DNA of 64,000 bases from Saturnia japonica (taxonomy: Eukaryota; Arthropoda; Insecta; Lepidoptera; Saturniidae). This document shows, in pieces, positions 22,601 through 34,988 of this stretch. Location: the NCBI GenBank assembly GCA_033032175.1, contig CM065304.1, forward strand, positions 16,740,001 to 16,804,000, given 5' to 3'. Below the pieces are notes generated by a model that did not search any database, was not told where the DNA came from, and was given only the letters and a program-made list of their open reading frames with translations. Positions within the stretch are counted from its first letter, which is position 1. Every line of letters begins with the position of its first letter. A program made the position numbers and the translations under genes.

Positions 22601-24239
22601 ACAAAGTACAACAAATGTTATTGAATTTTCAATAATTATATTTTATTTGAAACTGATCGATCCTATCATATAATATAATACACTCTGAATAATTAAAGTA
22701 TACATAAACCATAACTTTTAATTAATTACACTGTGGTAATAAATTTAACATTCTAAGTGTAATATAATTTCAATAATTTCCCTTTGTATAAAATATTATA
22801 ATTTCCTAAAGCATTGCGATATTTGGCAATATATTATACAGTATTAAAATAGATTCGATTCAATAATACAATTTAATTACTCATGAACGTTCTATCGTGC
22901 CTATTAAAATAGAAATATGAGTAAAATTTGCTTTAAATCTATAAATATCCATTATATATGTAGAATTTCAGCTAATGTAGGAGCATCCAATGACCTAAAA
23001 ATAATATTACCATTATGGATTATTATATTATGAAAGTGTTGTTATTTTGATTCGCTTAATATTATCTCATATAAAATGTTTTACAAAACTGTCGGTTATT
23101 ATTATAGTACGTGTGGAAAACTATATTGATAATATTTGGTTTAAAATTGAAGTTTTTATCCGATATCAAATACAAAGTAAATCATTGCCTTATATAAAGT
23201 TAATAGATCCCCGAGATATAATAAAATAAAAGGTAGAAATGAGGACAATTTTATTAACATTACATTTAATTCATTTGCGATTTTAAATGAGACCAACTGA
23301 AACGATATCAATTGTTTCGAACTTTATTGACCGCAAATTTATTGGTAGTAATAATATCGCAATTTTTATCAATGTAGTTTATGTTGAACCACATTTTGGA
23401 ATTATCTTAAAAAATGAAACATCATAAAAAACGTTCCGTCAACTTCCTCAAACGCTATCCAATTTATTCAATGCCATCACATATTACAGATAAAAACTTC
23501 ACGCTTTTAAATGCTCGTTACTGAGATATAATACAATAATATTTTTTTCCACATTACCGTTGGTTAGCTAGAAGAAAATGTGTTATAACATTAAGCTCGC
23601 CAGTGTACAAAATAAAAATCCAATAAAGTATTCATTCATTCATACATAATAAAAGGTTTATAGAAATGAAATAAAATTATAATATCTAGTCATTATCAAT
23701 GGATATAATGGCTTGGATATTTGACATCAATAGCACCGGATACTTAAATAAAGTTCATTTTTAAATGTGTATATATTATGTATGATTAAATAAGTTTTCA
23801 AATTATGCATTACCTCTTCTCTATGAATTTCAGGTTATTGTATCTAACCGCTTAGAAATATTATTTACTCTCATTTTGTATCATTCGTATATACATATAA
23901 AAAGACAAATGTGTATTATACCGGTTCCAATGTGTGCAAAACACTAGAACAATTTGTTACGATTCCATTAAAATACAACACGCTACGAATAATGAATGAT
24001 ATGGTAATAATATTACATTTCCCACCGAAGGAGCTGAGAACATTTCTTTATTATTTGAATTAAACAAAAGAAAATTCGAAGAACCTAATTACATTAGATA
24101 CGATGTAGGATAACGCGAACGTGTAATATTATGATTATATTATTAATTTAAATATAACGTGCAATCGTACGGAGTGTGCCGGGGCAATTTCATTATTATT
24201 TCAATCAACTGAATGTAAATTTATTCAACAATCTCACGA
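22601..24239. other. AT-rich intergenic sequence
   Basis: There are (catt)n-like runs near 23631. No gene or recognised repeat was seen. Confidence 0.45.
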
Positions 24240-24400
24240 GGTAATTGCGATGCTGCCATCTCTTTCGGCATACCCCATCCCTTTCTATCTAGTGATCTCG
24301 TCCGTTCGCGGGACTCTCGCATTCTCATGCGTTCAATCAAAGCCAAGCGCGATGTTGCTCTCCCCACATCTCGGTCCGTATTGTTTGTTCCTTTTGTTTT
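24240..24400. other. GC-richer block
   Basis: 'gatgctgccatctctttcgg' and 'gttcgcgggactctcgcatt' are unlike the flanks. There is no ORF or motif. It may be unique regulatory DNA or an unrecognised repeat. Confidence 0.25.
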
Positions 24401-24720
24401 GTTATGAAAATTAGACGTCCATATCCGTTGTTCTTGCAGTAACAGTCCTATGTTGGCACTTAAATAATAAACGACTGTGGACGATATGCCTCAATACCCT
24501 TCTTCGCTAACAATGTTACTGATACGCTTCTTATATGCACACATTATATTCATCCGTTAAGCGTAATCATAGTTAACTATTGATGGTATAATAAGTACGG
24601 ACTCGCTAGCTCCAACATCAAACACTGCTTGCGTTACTGCTAAATTGACTACTTAATTACACTGGCCTCACATTCAATACACTTCAAGTGAAGAAACTAT
24701 TTTTATTTATAAATAAAATA

Positions 24721-25290
24721 TTATGTTGCAACAAAACTGCTGAGTTTATCACGTTTCTGTAATATATTTATATATATCTCGGAAAATCCAGGTATTTTTG
24801 ACAGAGTTGACGTAGTGCGAAAATGGCATCCGTTGTAACACGTCCATGCATACACCTGAAATCTCTCATCCTCTCCTCCTCTCTTATTCGTCTCGCTGTC
24901 ACATTTTTCCAAACTTTCATACTATGTGACATGAGCTTTATTCCTCGATAGCTGTTACACTCTTGCACATCACCCCTATTTATAAAAATGGGTACTACTA
25001 TGAAATTGCACCTATCATCTGGGATCGCCTTCCCTTTCAACAACTTATTATAAAATAAGGTCAACCACATCCATCCATCTGCTGTTCACATTTTACATAA
25101 TTCAACAGGTAAACCTATGGTCCAACTGCTTTTACTATTCTTCATACCTTGCACAGCTTTTCTTAATCCATCCACACTTATCTATATTTATATTTGTCCA
25201 ATATCTATATTTGTTTGTGTATACTTACTCTAATTCCCATCCAGTTGTTCCCTTTGTTCATTAATCTCAAAATATCTCTTTGCCACATTT
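24721..25290 (-). pseudogene. RTE-type LINE reverse transcriptase fragment
   Basis: Read on the minus strand, WQRYFEINEQREQLDGN (about 25285-25235) and VDGLRKAVQGMKNSK (near 25175) precede LPVELCKM. The frame 25070-24768 then gives DDRCNFIVVPIFINRGDV and NSYRGIKLMSHSMKVWK, followed by TTDAIFALRQLCQKY. 'yRGIkLmsh..K.wE' with the 'TTDAIFALRQL' helix is typical of fingers/palm of RTE-clade reverse transcriptases, which copy LINE RNA at the insertion site. The catalytic YxDD region would lie further downstream and is absent. Frameshifts and stops separate the parts, so the copy is dead and truncated at both ends. Confidence 0.8.
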
Positions 25291-26296
25291 TAATACAAAA
25301 TAACTTTTGCCTCAGAAAACCATTTTAATTTACTATAAATACTTACATGTATTATATAAACTTAATAAAATAGTTTCGTGTAGCAAACTATAAAATGTGG
25401 AATATAATATACCATTTAAACTGAAAGAATAAAAGTTATTAAAAAAAATTACTCATTCGTAAACAATATAAAAGTGAAATATTGCAAAAATAAATATCAA
25501 AGAAATGACGAAATAGTCCACCATCAAAACATAAGAGGATTCTTTGACCCATCGCTTCGTTGCCCTTTTTTAAACACTCCGTATTCTAACAAGATGTACG
25601 CAGATACAAATCGAAGCAATAACTTACTTTGTGCAGAAAATTCTACCACAAAGTAAACGTGAACAACAAAATTGGAAACGTTTAAGATAGTTTGTGTCAA
25701 GGGGGGCAGCGTTCTTCTACTTTTTATTCAAAAATGTTGCAATTGAATGCTCTTTGGTATGGAGTATTGAAACCTCAAAGTGGGCGATGCGGGCTTGCAC
25801 CACCCATACGCACGAGGGAGGAATGAGGGCAGTCGGAGCCACGCTTGCCTCCTTTCTAAACCTACACAAATACTACGTATGCGTTTGCTTAGCCACATTT
25901 CATGCTTAACGTGTACAAATAATGTACGGGGGCACAACAAACTACGCAAAGGGAATATTAATGCAACCATTTGTGTTAAACATTATCCCAATATTATTTA
26001 TTCATATCTTTACGACCATTTTCATTTAGTTTCTTAGCCAGTAAAAGTCTTAAATTGGAAGAATTACTTTTATCTTATAATACGTTACATAATTTGCCAA
26101 CAAATATTATTTAAAAGGATTAAAAAATTATATACTGTGTAAACATATATGTAAAACTATAGACCATTTCTTAATTGCTCCATGATATCATTGAAGTAAA
26201 CATCTATTTTTGACAATGAATGGACGAAGTTTCAGCTCTCATAACCAATTAAATTCAACTACTTAGAATTCTTACTTTATTTTGTAACCGTTTCAA
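25291..26296. other. Intergenic sequence with a GC-richer patch
   Basis: 25690-25920 is GC-richer and open in three frames, but the overlapping readings share no known motif. No gene is supported. Confidence 0.35.
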
Positions 26297-26688
26297 TCAT
26301 CGAACATTATCGTCCACACTTAAAATTGACCTGTGAATACCATTCGTCCATCGTGCATAATAACTTAGTTTTCCTAAATTTACGCCACACTTCACAAAAT
26401 CCCTAGGCGTGGGTAAAAGGTATCGTTCGAAATCTGGCCGCAACAGGACAAACAACTCCCCAGGGCCACGATCATAAAGTCCCATTGATTCCAAATGCAA
26501 AACGCACGGTGTTCACTATCTAATATTGCCCGTGTATTTTGAATAATTGCTGGCAATTCAGCCTGAGTTTCTATGCTGATTGCGTCCACAAAGGCTTGGT
26601 AAGGGAAAATGTCTTGTTCGGATTTGTGCTTTTGTGATAGAATGATAAAGTCGAGCTCAAGCGGTCGTTGTAGGGAATTCAGGTACAT
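26297..26688 (-). pseudogene. Unidentified broken ORF pair, possibly retroelement gag
   Basis: The first frame (26688-26392) contains PLELDFIILSQKHKSEQD, FVDAISIETQAELPAI and AFCIWNQWDFMIVAL. A second frame overlapping its end (26500-26297) contains GPGELFVLLRPDFERYLLPT. Both are balanced, protein-like compositions in AT-rich DNA and are linked by a frame change near 26450, so one ancient coding sequence is likely. The 'WDFMIVAL' piece weakly recalls the gag-like region of BEL/Pao retrotransposons. That is a hint, not an assignment, and a host exon is an alternative. Confidence 0.35.
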
Positions 26689-26939
26689 AATATTGTCACA
26701 ACCACGTGTTAATCGAACAGTCTTTATATTGTTATGTTTTTCATATACATATGTATTAAAAACCCCATCGAATCCGAAACGAGTATATAGGTAGGTACCC
26801 CAATGTCATTACCAAAAAAATGCAAAATTTTATTTATTATGAAAATAAAAATGTTATTGCTATTTAAAATTAACATATTTAGTTTCCCTAAAATTTAGCA
26901 AATTTTTAAAACGTCATAACACCGTCACCAGCCCTGGTG

Positions 26940-26950
26940 TGGCGCAGCGG
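26940..26950 (+). promoter_or_regulatory. Pol III A-box-like site (SINE head remnant)
   Basis: tggcgcagcgg matches the A-box consensus (TGGCNNAGNGG). No B-box follows within 80 bp, so this is likely a degraded tRNA-derived SINE head and not a tRNA gene. Confidence 0.35.
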
Positions 26951-27279
26951 TACGTTTGATCGTATTGCAGTACCATGAGCCATGCAGCCTGTATTGCCAT
27001 TTAAGTTTCCTCATTTAACTATTTTTTTTTACATTTTATTAGGGGTATTTTTTTTTACTTATAATCTGAGATAGATAACATAAACAGAATATAATCTTGA
27101 TACCTAATATCACCTTCACGCATCCGACAGGGTTTTTAATACACACTGCATTTATGCTTCAGCACAAAGCACGCACAAAATCATTAATGCATACTTTGAG
27201 CAAAGAATGACGTTACATCAGTACACGAATGATTTCAAAAGTACTACGCGACTTCTTCCACATAGCCATTGTATCTTGA

Positions 27280-27395
27280 TTTTTTTTTCTGACTGACTAT
27301 ACTGTTAGCCTTAGAGGCCCTAGGAAATAGAGCCTCAGATGGCTTTTACAGCTTCGCCGTGGCTCGGGGGCGCGCGCTTAAAGCACTCAATCGAT
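27280..27395 (-). repeat. SINE-like family A, 5'-truncated
   Basis: A T-run at 27280-27288 is followed by 'ctgactatactgttagcctt', 'agaggccctaggaa' and 'cagatggcttttacagcttc'. It aligns with the 8.1-kb copy on the same strand and stops near the 'gcgcttaaa.cactcaa' block. Confidence 0.65.
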
Positions 27396-27538
27396 AACTT
27401 GAATATACCTTTTAAACCCCTTTGGTATATCATAATACATTAAAGGCTTTACTAAATCAGCAATATACTAAAATAATCATATTTCCTTTACTCTTGAATG
27501 AATGCATTATTTTCATTTTTGTCAAAAATATATAATTA

Positions 27539-28436
27539 CTAGCTGGCACCCGCGACTTCGTCTGCGTAGAATAATTATTTTGAATAGCCTATTTGTTACT
27601 CTAAGTTTAATCTGCTTTCGTGGAAATTCTTTATTTAGATAAAGACCAAATATATAAGGAGTATAACAAAAAAAAATATCAATATCTATCTAGTAGTTTT
27701 TGCGTGATGTGCGCACAACGTCAAACCTCTATCATTTTATTTATATAGAAGATATACACCGACTGATCCAGGAAGGCGACTAACCAAAAAAAATCAGTGA
27801 TAGGTTTATCACTATGTGTATGGTGGTCGCAATCTCTACCACCCCGCAATATTACTGCATATACACTGACTGATCCTGGAACGCGACAAACTAAAAGAAA
27901 ATATATGATTAGTTTACTATATGTCATTATGAATCCAACATATTAACCGCCCCAATAAAACTTAAAAATAATTGAAATCGTCCTTTATTGGCAGTAGCAT
28001 TAAGGGATGGTTTTTCAAAAACGAAAATCACTCTTAGTTTTTACCAAAACCATACGTATGAATTTTCATATTCCTACTTTCAGAAATGATGAGTTCTTCA
28101 TACAAACTTTCATCCCCTATTTCATTTCTGAAACTTTTATATTCGTGAGTAGTCTATGTATCCAAGGATTAATATATATATCAATACCGAAATTCATGAA
28201 AATTTATTTTATAAGTTCCTCAAACAAACTTTCGCCCCCTACTTCATCCCTTAGTTTTATTTTTACAACAGGTCGTTATGTCTTTTCCTTGAGTTCAATC
28301 TATCTTCGTACCAAAACTCATCAAAATTGGTTCAGCTATTTAGACATGAAAACGTAACAGACAGACAGACAGAGTTATTTTCGTATTTAAATAAATAAAT
28401 AAATATGAGGACACAATTATAATATTAGTACGGATT
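27539..28436 (+). repeat. Large 'ctagctgg-acccgcgacttcg' dispersed repeat, complex copy
   Basis: It begins 'actagctggcacccgcgact'. Two diverged direct copies of 'tatacaccgactgatccagg' and 'tatacactgactgatcctgg' (27752 and 27860) are each followed by 'gcgac' and 'aaaaa' blocks. The 3' part has 'tcaaaattggttcagctatt', 'gaaaacgtaacagacagaca' and 'ataatattagtacggat', ending at 28436. Short ORFs inside (such as 28007-28357) are repeat-derived, not genes. Confidence 0.6.
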
Positions 28437-29384
28437 TGTGAAGCACTTTATTTTTATAGGCTGTTTTAATTATGTAAAGTGAACATAAACTAAATAATAC
28501 CTACTTTTAAAATAATTATAATAAGAAATAAGAATCTCAAATATATTTATGTAAACATAAACAAAATTAAGCTGTAACGTAATTAAAAAAAATTAATTGA
28601 TGACACAGCTGATTATTTCGAAAGTATTATTGCCTTTTTGGTTGGAAATGTTTAATGTAAAACTGGAAAATGAGAACTTAAGGAGATTACATTGGAAGTT
28701 TATGTTTATCATAGTACATGTGTCCAATGTTATTGCACTACAGTCAGTATTGCAGTAACTATATATATATGTATATATGAATTGCTCACTTAATATAGGT
28801 AATAAGATAATAAAAATAGTTTATAATCAAAACAATCACAAGTTCAATGTGTTCTACACGTACACAATGAAACAAAAAAGCACTAAAGACACTCATGAAA
28901 GTCAGACATACATCTATTCAGAAAATTGCCATATCGATAAAAACTTGCAATTTACTATATTTTTAATTTTACAATTTAATACCGGAGTTGATGCAAATGT
29001 TACCCGACTGCAGAGGTCAATTGCCTTCAGACATCCATATTCGTAATATATTCATTTACTTTATGGCAATAAGCAAACTATTTTTAAATTATTATTAATA
29101 AATAAATTATTATTAATAAGCAAATTACATGTGTAGTGACTAAATACTTAGGTTATTTATCTATTTTCTCTTGATTTTATGTACATTTAAATTTATTTAC
29201 GCTACTTATTTTTTGCATGTCAGAGCAACCTTTAATAAAGACAACTCTTAGATTCTAATTGAAGCATGTTTTGTATTTTTAATTTTAGTGAAGTGCATGT
29301 CTTGTTGGTAGCTTAATAAAATAATATTTTCAACCTGTAAGGCGGCACAGAATACAGGTCACGGTAAGAGAAATCTATCTATAT
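28437..29384. other. Intergenic sequence with a repeat tail at 28755-28800
   Basis: 'tatatgaattgctcacttaa' at 28774-28793 matches the repeat end at 11200. An ORF at 28777-29046 overlaps it and has no recognised domain. Confidence 0.4.
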
Positions 29385-29948
29385 TAGTAAACCTGCAGTT
29401 CATTCTATCTGTACAGTTCATTTTTTGTCCAAATTTCCTCCTAAGTATACTATATGAAAGATACTGATCACGAATATGTCATGATTTTTTTTTTAATCTG
29501 TCTGTCTAAATATTTGTATGTTCGAATTTAACCCAAAAACGGCTTGACCGATTCTTATGAAATATTGTGCACGAGATGTTTATGTTATTGGTCAATTGAT
29601 GGGGTATAAGAAATTTTAATATTACTTTTAAAAATAGTAAAAAGAAAATGTTCAAAAATTATTTTTTTTATAAATTCTCAACCGATACTGATCGAATTTT
29701 GTAGACGGGAAGCATACATCATACCATAATTGAGAAACTATAAAAATCGTTAATAATAAATTAAAAATCATACAATACAATATCAACCGATTTTGATGGA
29801 AATTGTACAGTGGAAATACATCCTTAAACCTTAATAATTGATAAGGCATATGAATTGTCAACAATATAAGAAAAAATAAAATTACGGTATGTAAATAACT
29901 ACTGCGTACCTAAAAACGCGTGCGGAGCCGCGGGCACACCGCTAGTTG
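29385..29948 (-). repeat. 'ctagcggtgtgcccgcggctc' dispersed repeat, inverted copy
   Basis: The right end 'ggagccgcgggcacaccgct' then 'agttgtaat' is the complement of the standard head. On the left are 'aaaaacggcttgaccgattc' and 'ctgtctgtctaaat', the complement-strand versions of the tail region. No coding capacity. Confidence 0.55.
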
Positions 29949-31419
29949 TAATATAAAAACACAAGAATAAGCACAAAAATAATATAATTCTTTTTTCTAG
30001 TCTAAATAGAGAACTTGACTATCATGATATGATAAAATATTATAATATCTCCGAAATCTAATATTAGGTACGATAACTCTTAAAACCGAAGTTCATGTAA
30101 ATTAAAAATTGGGTCTTAATTTACAGTTGCAGAATCACTGCTCTGTAATATCTTTTAAATACAATCCCAAAAGGTGTGAAACCGAAGGTGGACAATTATG
30201 TTAAAATTTTAAACCCTAAATTTAAGAAAAAATTAAGAGTTTATCATTTTATTAAGTATTTAGTTTCACAATTAAGCACGTTATTTTCGAGGGGTAGCAA
30301 AAACATACAATAAATATTATATGCGGAGGAAGCATGGGTTTTTAGCGTATTGCCATCTTCCGCCGCATTGTAAGTGAATATCAGATTCCATCCTTTCCAA
30401 AGTGAAAGGCATGGCTAGCAGAACGTACGAGTAATTCTAACTCGAGATTCAGGGGTAGTAAGTAACCTTTCATTGATTAACCTCCGTTAGGTCTGCGGTC
30501 CTGTTTAAACTTGGTTATAATTATTCATGGCCTGCAGTGGCCACTGAACATCAGCCAGATCTTATGCCTAGTTACTAATATCACTATATTAAAAAAAAAC
30601 ATAATTAAACAGTAACCAATAAAGATTAAGGAAATTGTTTTTTTGAAGACAATTGAAAAAAACCGTTGTTAGCGCTGAATTATACAAAATTTTCTATTAT
30701 TCACTCATTTGGTGTTGTAAACGATATATTCGAACTTTGGGGAGCTGTACAATATTTATTTATATTTACATTTTTGATAAACTAATACCAGAGTACGTAT
30801 TACATATATGTATAACAACGCGACCGATACCGTTGATATGTAACTGAACAGTTAAAAACAAAAAAGTACAGCATTTCACTATAACAGTACTTTAAAAAAA
30901 TATTATTCATTAAAGATGTTTAAAAAATGCTAACAGTAGGTATAGTCTTCAGGTGCCTGATAATATATTAAACAAAATTAATTTGACACTAGACAACGTA
31001 TCTGTAATACAATATCATCCAGCTTTGAAACAGTTCTCAAATAATTCAATTTTACCTTACTGGACAGCTAACGTTCTCTTATGTAGCGCATAATAAAGTG
31101 AGGAAATTGCGTACCAATACTTTTAGTTATAAGTAATAATTTGACTAAATTATATCTATACTCGTTTATTCTGTTTTTACGAAATGGCACCATATTAAAC
31201 CATAAATATTAAACGTTTAGTCTGGTGCTACATACGTGATATTATTATTATATCGAATTCGTTTATGTATAATAATATCTCTTTAATGTTTTACTAGTTA
31301 CAAAGAAACAGCAACTGATACATTCATTATTCTTTCTCATTTAATACCAAATATTTATATTCATCGTTCTGGTCAAATCTTATATAGTTTTTCACGGAAA
31401 CATTCTTTTCAATACAAAA
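29949..31419. other. AT-rich intergenic sequence
   Basis: No gene was seen. A small ORF at 30653-30847 is low-complexity and judged random. Confidence 0.4.
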
Positions 31420-31900
31420 ACCAAAATGGTAGGTCCTGTCGACATTAGTATAGAATTCAAAGTTAAAGTAGAGTTTTGTCAAGACTCAACATTCAGTGTT
31501 CAGCTTTTTGTCATCTTGATTTATTATATCACAGATAATCTATACAAACCTGGATTAGAATCTACTGTTTGCAAGCATTATAGTTTAATCAAAGTAATAC
31601 TGCTAGAGGTACAAGATTATTTGACATCAAGGTGCTTGGCATTAGAACGCAGAGAGTTTCGAGAGTAAACGGGGCAAAAACAGAACGCATTATATATGCA
31701 ATGCAAATTATTCAGATCGACCGGTTTATATATAAATGACGTTTCACTAAAATCGGCCAATCCTTCAAATACTTAGGCTTAGCCATAACACCAGATACAG
31801 TGAAAAAACATATCGAGAAAACAAGACGATAAGATCTGTTATTATGGAAATATAAGACCAAGAAAAAGGTCATGGTACGTCTTCAACCATTTAGATGTGA
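31420..31900 (+). pseudogene. Possible degraded LINE reverse transcriptase fragment
   Basis: A first frame (31426-31668) ends LLEVQDYLTSRCLALERRE. This resembles the 'L....dWl..rGL.L...K' segment that precedes the last reverse transcriptase motif. About 90 bp further, in another frame, IGQSFKYLGLAITPDTVKKH and IEKT resemble the 'fKYLGl.i......H' motif that always follows it in LINEs. The order and spacing agree with an eroded reverse transcriptase C-terminal half. Stops and at least one shift separate the two parts, and the clade cannot be named. Confidence 0.4.
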
Positions 31901-33429
31901 ACAGGAAAGAGAACATGAAGTCAACACCTTCAACAAAAACATCAAGTTAATACTGCACATTACACAATTATACCAAGAAAGGCAAATTAAAACAATATTC
32001 TACTACAGAATTTTTTTGCATGTCCTGTAGGATTCCTGATATTGCGGTATACCTATTGCCGAAATTGACAACCCATAATGATAACATTTAGCGGTCTAAT
32101 AGTAATTTTGAAATGAGTACGTTGATAACTTCTCAGATCCACAATTTAAGGGTCCTTTGTTACATTCCACAACATTTTATTGTTGTACACTTACTTACAT
32201 ATAATCTTAGACAATTAACTAATCTACAAAATTTTGAGAAATCAACGAGAGCGATTGTTATGTATTTATATTTCTGTGTGCGATAGTTTGGCATACTCCC
32301 CCCCATAGGGTGAATTTGGGTGGCGACCGGTGGGGTATACCGCGCGTCCTTAGATCGATTCCTAGCGCTGTTATTATTCCGTCGTAATTAGAATTCGTCC
32401 ACTACTTGCAGTATTATCGTATACATTAAAAAAAAAATTCTTACTGCAATAATTTTAACAATAACTACTCAGTAAAGTTAATACCTACTAAATAAGGAAA
32501 TAACAAACCTAACTGATGCCTTCCGGTTTCCTCCAAAATAAATAAGGAATATGAAAATAAAAATAAGTAAAATATAAATAATATTTCCTTTAAATGAAAT
32601 CAAGAAAGACTGAAAATTATTAACAGCAGTATCAAAACTAACAATAAATAAATCGTAAAAACTTCAAACACACTAACTTGATTATAGTTACGAAACTTTA
32701 GTTTTTACATACCAAACATATCTGAACTAGTTGAGTCCGCAAAAAGAAAGAACAATAAGAAGCGAAAGTGGCGGGTCCCTACCGTGAGACTTGACAAGCT
32801 TTGTTCGAACTAACACATAGCGCAAGGAAAAGTGTACTTGTATTGAAATGGTGACACAAAGTTCATTAAAGGCGTGCGGGGCGTGTTGGAGTGCTCGACG
32901 TCGAGGCCACCCACTAGATTGTATATACATACAATATACACCTTGCCTAATATAACTGATACAAACAATACATTTAATTATTACACATTCCAAAAACCTT
33001 TTTGATGTATCACTTTTTTTAATTGTGATTAATATTTCAATATTATGTAGTTCAATTTTCTTTATTTTGTACCTTTTTGGTCAATGACGCTTTTTACATG
33101 ACATCGTCAATGAACGGCAATTGCCCTCAGTTTACTTTCGACTTGATAAAGGTGTTAGCGAGTAAAAACTTTTATCCTTTTTTGAACAGAGTTTCTGTCT
33201 TACGCTATGATTTTCTATCCCTTTTGTTACAAAATGCTGATAAACAACACTATTCGTGCCATTTTCAAATTGCTTTTATTGAGAATATAAGGCGTCTATT
33301 TATAAAACGTCATTGTTTTTGGTGCAGGTAACATATTATTAACGTTATCATATTAATAACTATTTATAAAATTGATAAGAAAATTAATATATATTTTAAT
33401 GACCTAATTATTTTTGCCTTATACTACAT
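31901..33429. other. Intergenic sequence with two GC-richer patches
   Basis: 32283-32385 contains 'ggtggcgaccggtggggtat' and a B-box-like agatcgattcc at 32352-32362 (9 of 11 matches). 32740-32905 is another GC-richer patch next to the near-palindrome 'tgtatatacatacaatatac'. No gene is supported. The ORF at 33077-33331 has no recognised domain. Confidence 0.35.
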
Positions 33430-33630
33430 TTAATATAACATATTGTAATCTAATCTTCTAATATATATTATTAAATTCAAAAGTACATTTGTTTGTACGT
33501 TTGTGCAAACGGCTGGACGGATTCTATTGACGGTTGGCTTCCAAGTCGATTATCTAGTGGAATGGAATAGGACATTGGATAGTACTCTTTTTTATCGCCC
33601 AACGAAGCTGGCGGACAACAGCTAGTATAT
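33430..33630 (-). repeat. 'ctagctgttgtccgcc' dispersed repeat, inverted copy
   Basis: The right end 'gctggcggacaacagctagt' is the complement of a typical head, and 'gcaaacggctggacggattc' is the complement-strand tail region. A short ORF on this strand reads SCCPPASLGDKK, a translation of the repeat head. Confidence 0.55.
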
Positions 33631-34070
33631 ATAATAATATTTAATAAACATGAAAATATATTTGAATATATGTCGTTTGACAACGCTTGAACGGTTGGAG
33701 GGCCTGTTATAAATTTTGGGCACAGAAATTTATGATATCGTGGAGTAGGAGACAGGACACTTTTATTACAAGTATTACTTAAATGTCAATGAAATTCAAC
33801 TTCGAAGATATACGATGACATTCTTCAAAACCATCGAAGTTGGTTTTCTTTTTTGTTAAAAATTATCTTGTTGTTAAATCTCTGGTAATAATATAACGTA
33901 TGATTGTTTTCACTGTTTCAATTTTGTACTCGTGTATTTTTTTTTATATCTTTGAATGCTCTTTTTCTTATCTTTAAAACAGACGACATGAGTCTTTAGA
34001 CATAATTATCTATTACTTATAATTCTAGAGTTTCCCATACTGACCGATATCAATGTTAATGTTACTGAGC

Positions 34071-34313
34071 TAATTCATACGGAGAGATGATACTCATAGA
34101 TATTGCGTCGCATTTAGACGTCGCGCCATGCGCCACTTCAATGCAACTATGTATCCATTTTATAACAAGTTTGATTCCTCGACGAAGGAAAGGATCATTA
34201 TGCAAACATTACACGGTTTATCCTCGAGTTATAAATTTGTCATAAAGCATTTACCAATGTGTCCCGACGGTTACAATGGGCTGCCGGTTAGTGATGTCCT
34301 TCACTTAACATAA
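34071..34313 (+). other. Unidentified ORF, possible exon or element relic
   Basis: After an in-frame stop at 34071-34073 the frame is open to 34311 and reads FIRRDDTHRYCVAFRRAMRH, then PFYNKFDSSTKERIIMQTLH. The composition is protein-like for this AT-rich region. I do not recognise the family. The 'LHGLSSSYKFVIKHLP' section loosely recalls copia-type gag sequences ('L..LP.sY..vv..l'), but this is weak. A host exon is also possible. Confidence 0.3.
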
Positions 34314-34361
34314 GTTAATATTGTGTTCAAACCGTTGATATGTAATATGTTTTATTTATTT

Positions 34362-34988
34362 ACTGACTGGTACTCGCGACTTCGCCTGCGTATTATTTAA
34401 TATACGCAGACTAATCTCGGAATACGACAAATGAAAAGAAAATCATAGATGAGTTTATCACTATGTGTATGGTATTGTAATTATATGTCAATATGAATCT
34501 AACACATTAACCATCCCAATAAAACTTTAAAAATAATTAAAATCATCTCTTAACGTATCAGCTTGTGGCAAGGTTTTAAAAAAAATGTGAACCCCCTATT
34601 ATTTCTAACCAAAAGCATAAATATGAATTTTCCTATCCTTAATTTGAGATATGATGAGTTCTTCATACAAAATTTCATCCCCTATTTCTGCCCTATAAGT
34701 TTTATTTTCGTGACATGAAAATATGTCCATATGTCCTTCTTTAAGGTCTAATATATATCTATACCAAAATTCATCAAAATTGGTTTGATGTGTTTTCATA
34801 CAATTTTTCATCCCCTATTTTGATCCCTTCTAGTTTTACTTTTATGACAAAATTTAGCTTGTTCTTCTTCAAGGTCCAATCTATCTCTATACCGAAATTC
34901 AGCAAAATTGATTTAGCTGCGTAGGCGTGGAAACGTAACAGACAGATAGACAATGTTGATTTTGCATTTATAATATTAGTATGGATTT
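34362..34988 (+). repeat. 'ctggtactcgcgacttcgcctgcg' dispersed repeat
   Basis: The head 'gactggtactcgcgacttcg' and body 'gagtttatcactatgtgtat' are shared with 27539-28436. The end 'gcgtggaaacgtaacagaca' leads to 'ataatattagtatggat' at 34972-34987. The two minus-strand ORFs over it are repeat translations. Confidence 0.6.

Noticed and set aside
26930..27020. tRNA gene at the A-box-like site
   Set aside because: No B-box, no cloverleaf pairing and no Pol III T-run at the right distance.
28007..28357. 116-codon ORF on the plus strand
   Set aside because: It translates the body of a dispersed repeat and ends at its cagacag tail. Similar short ORFs occur in the other copies.
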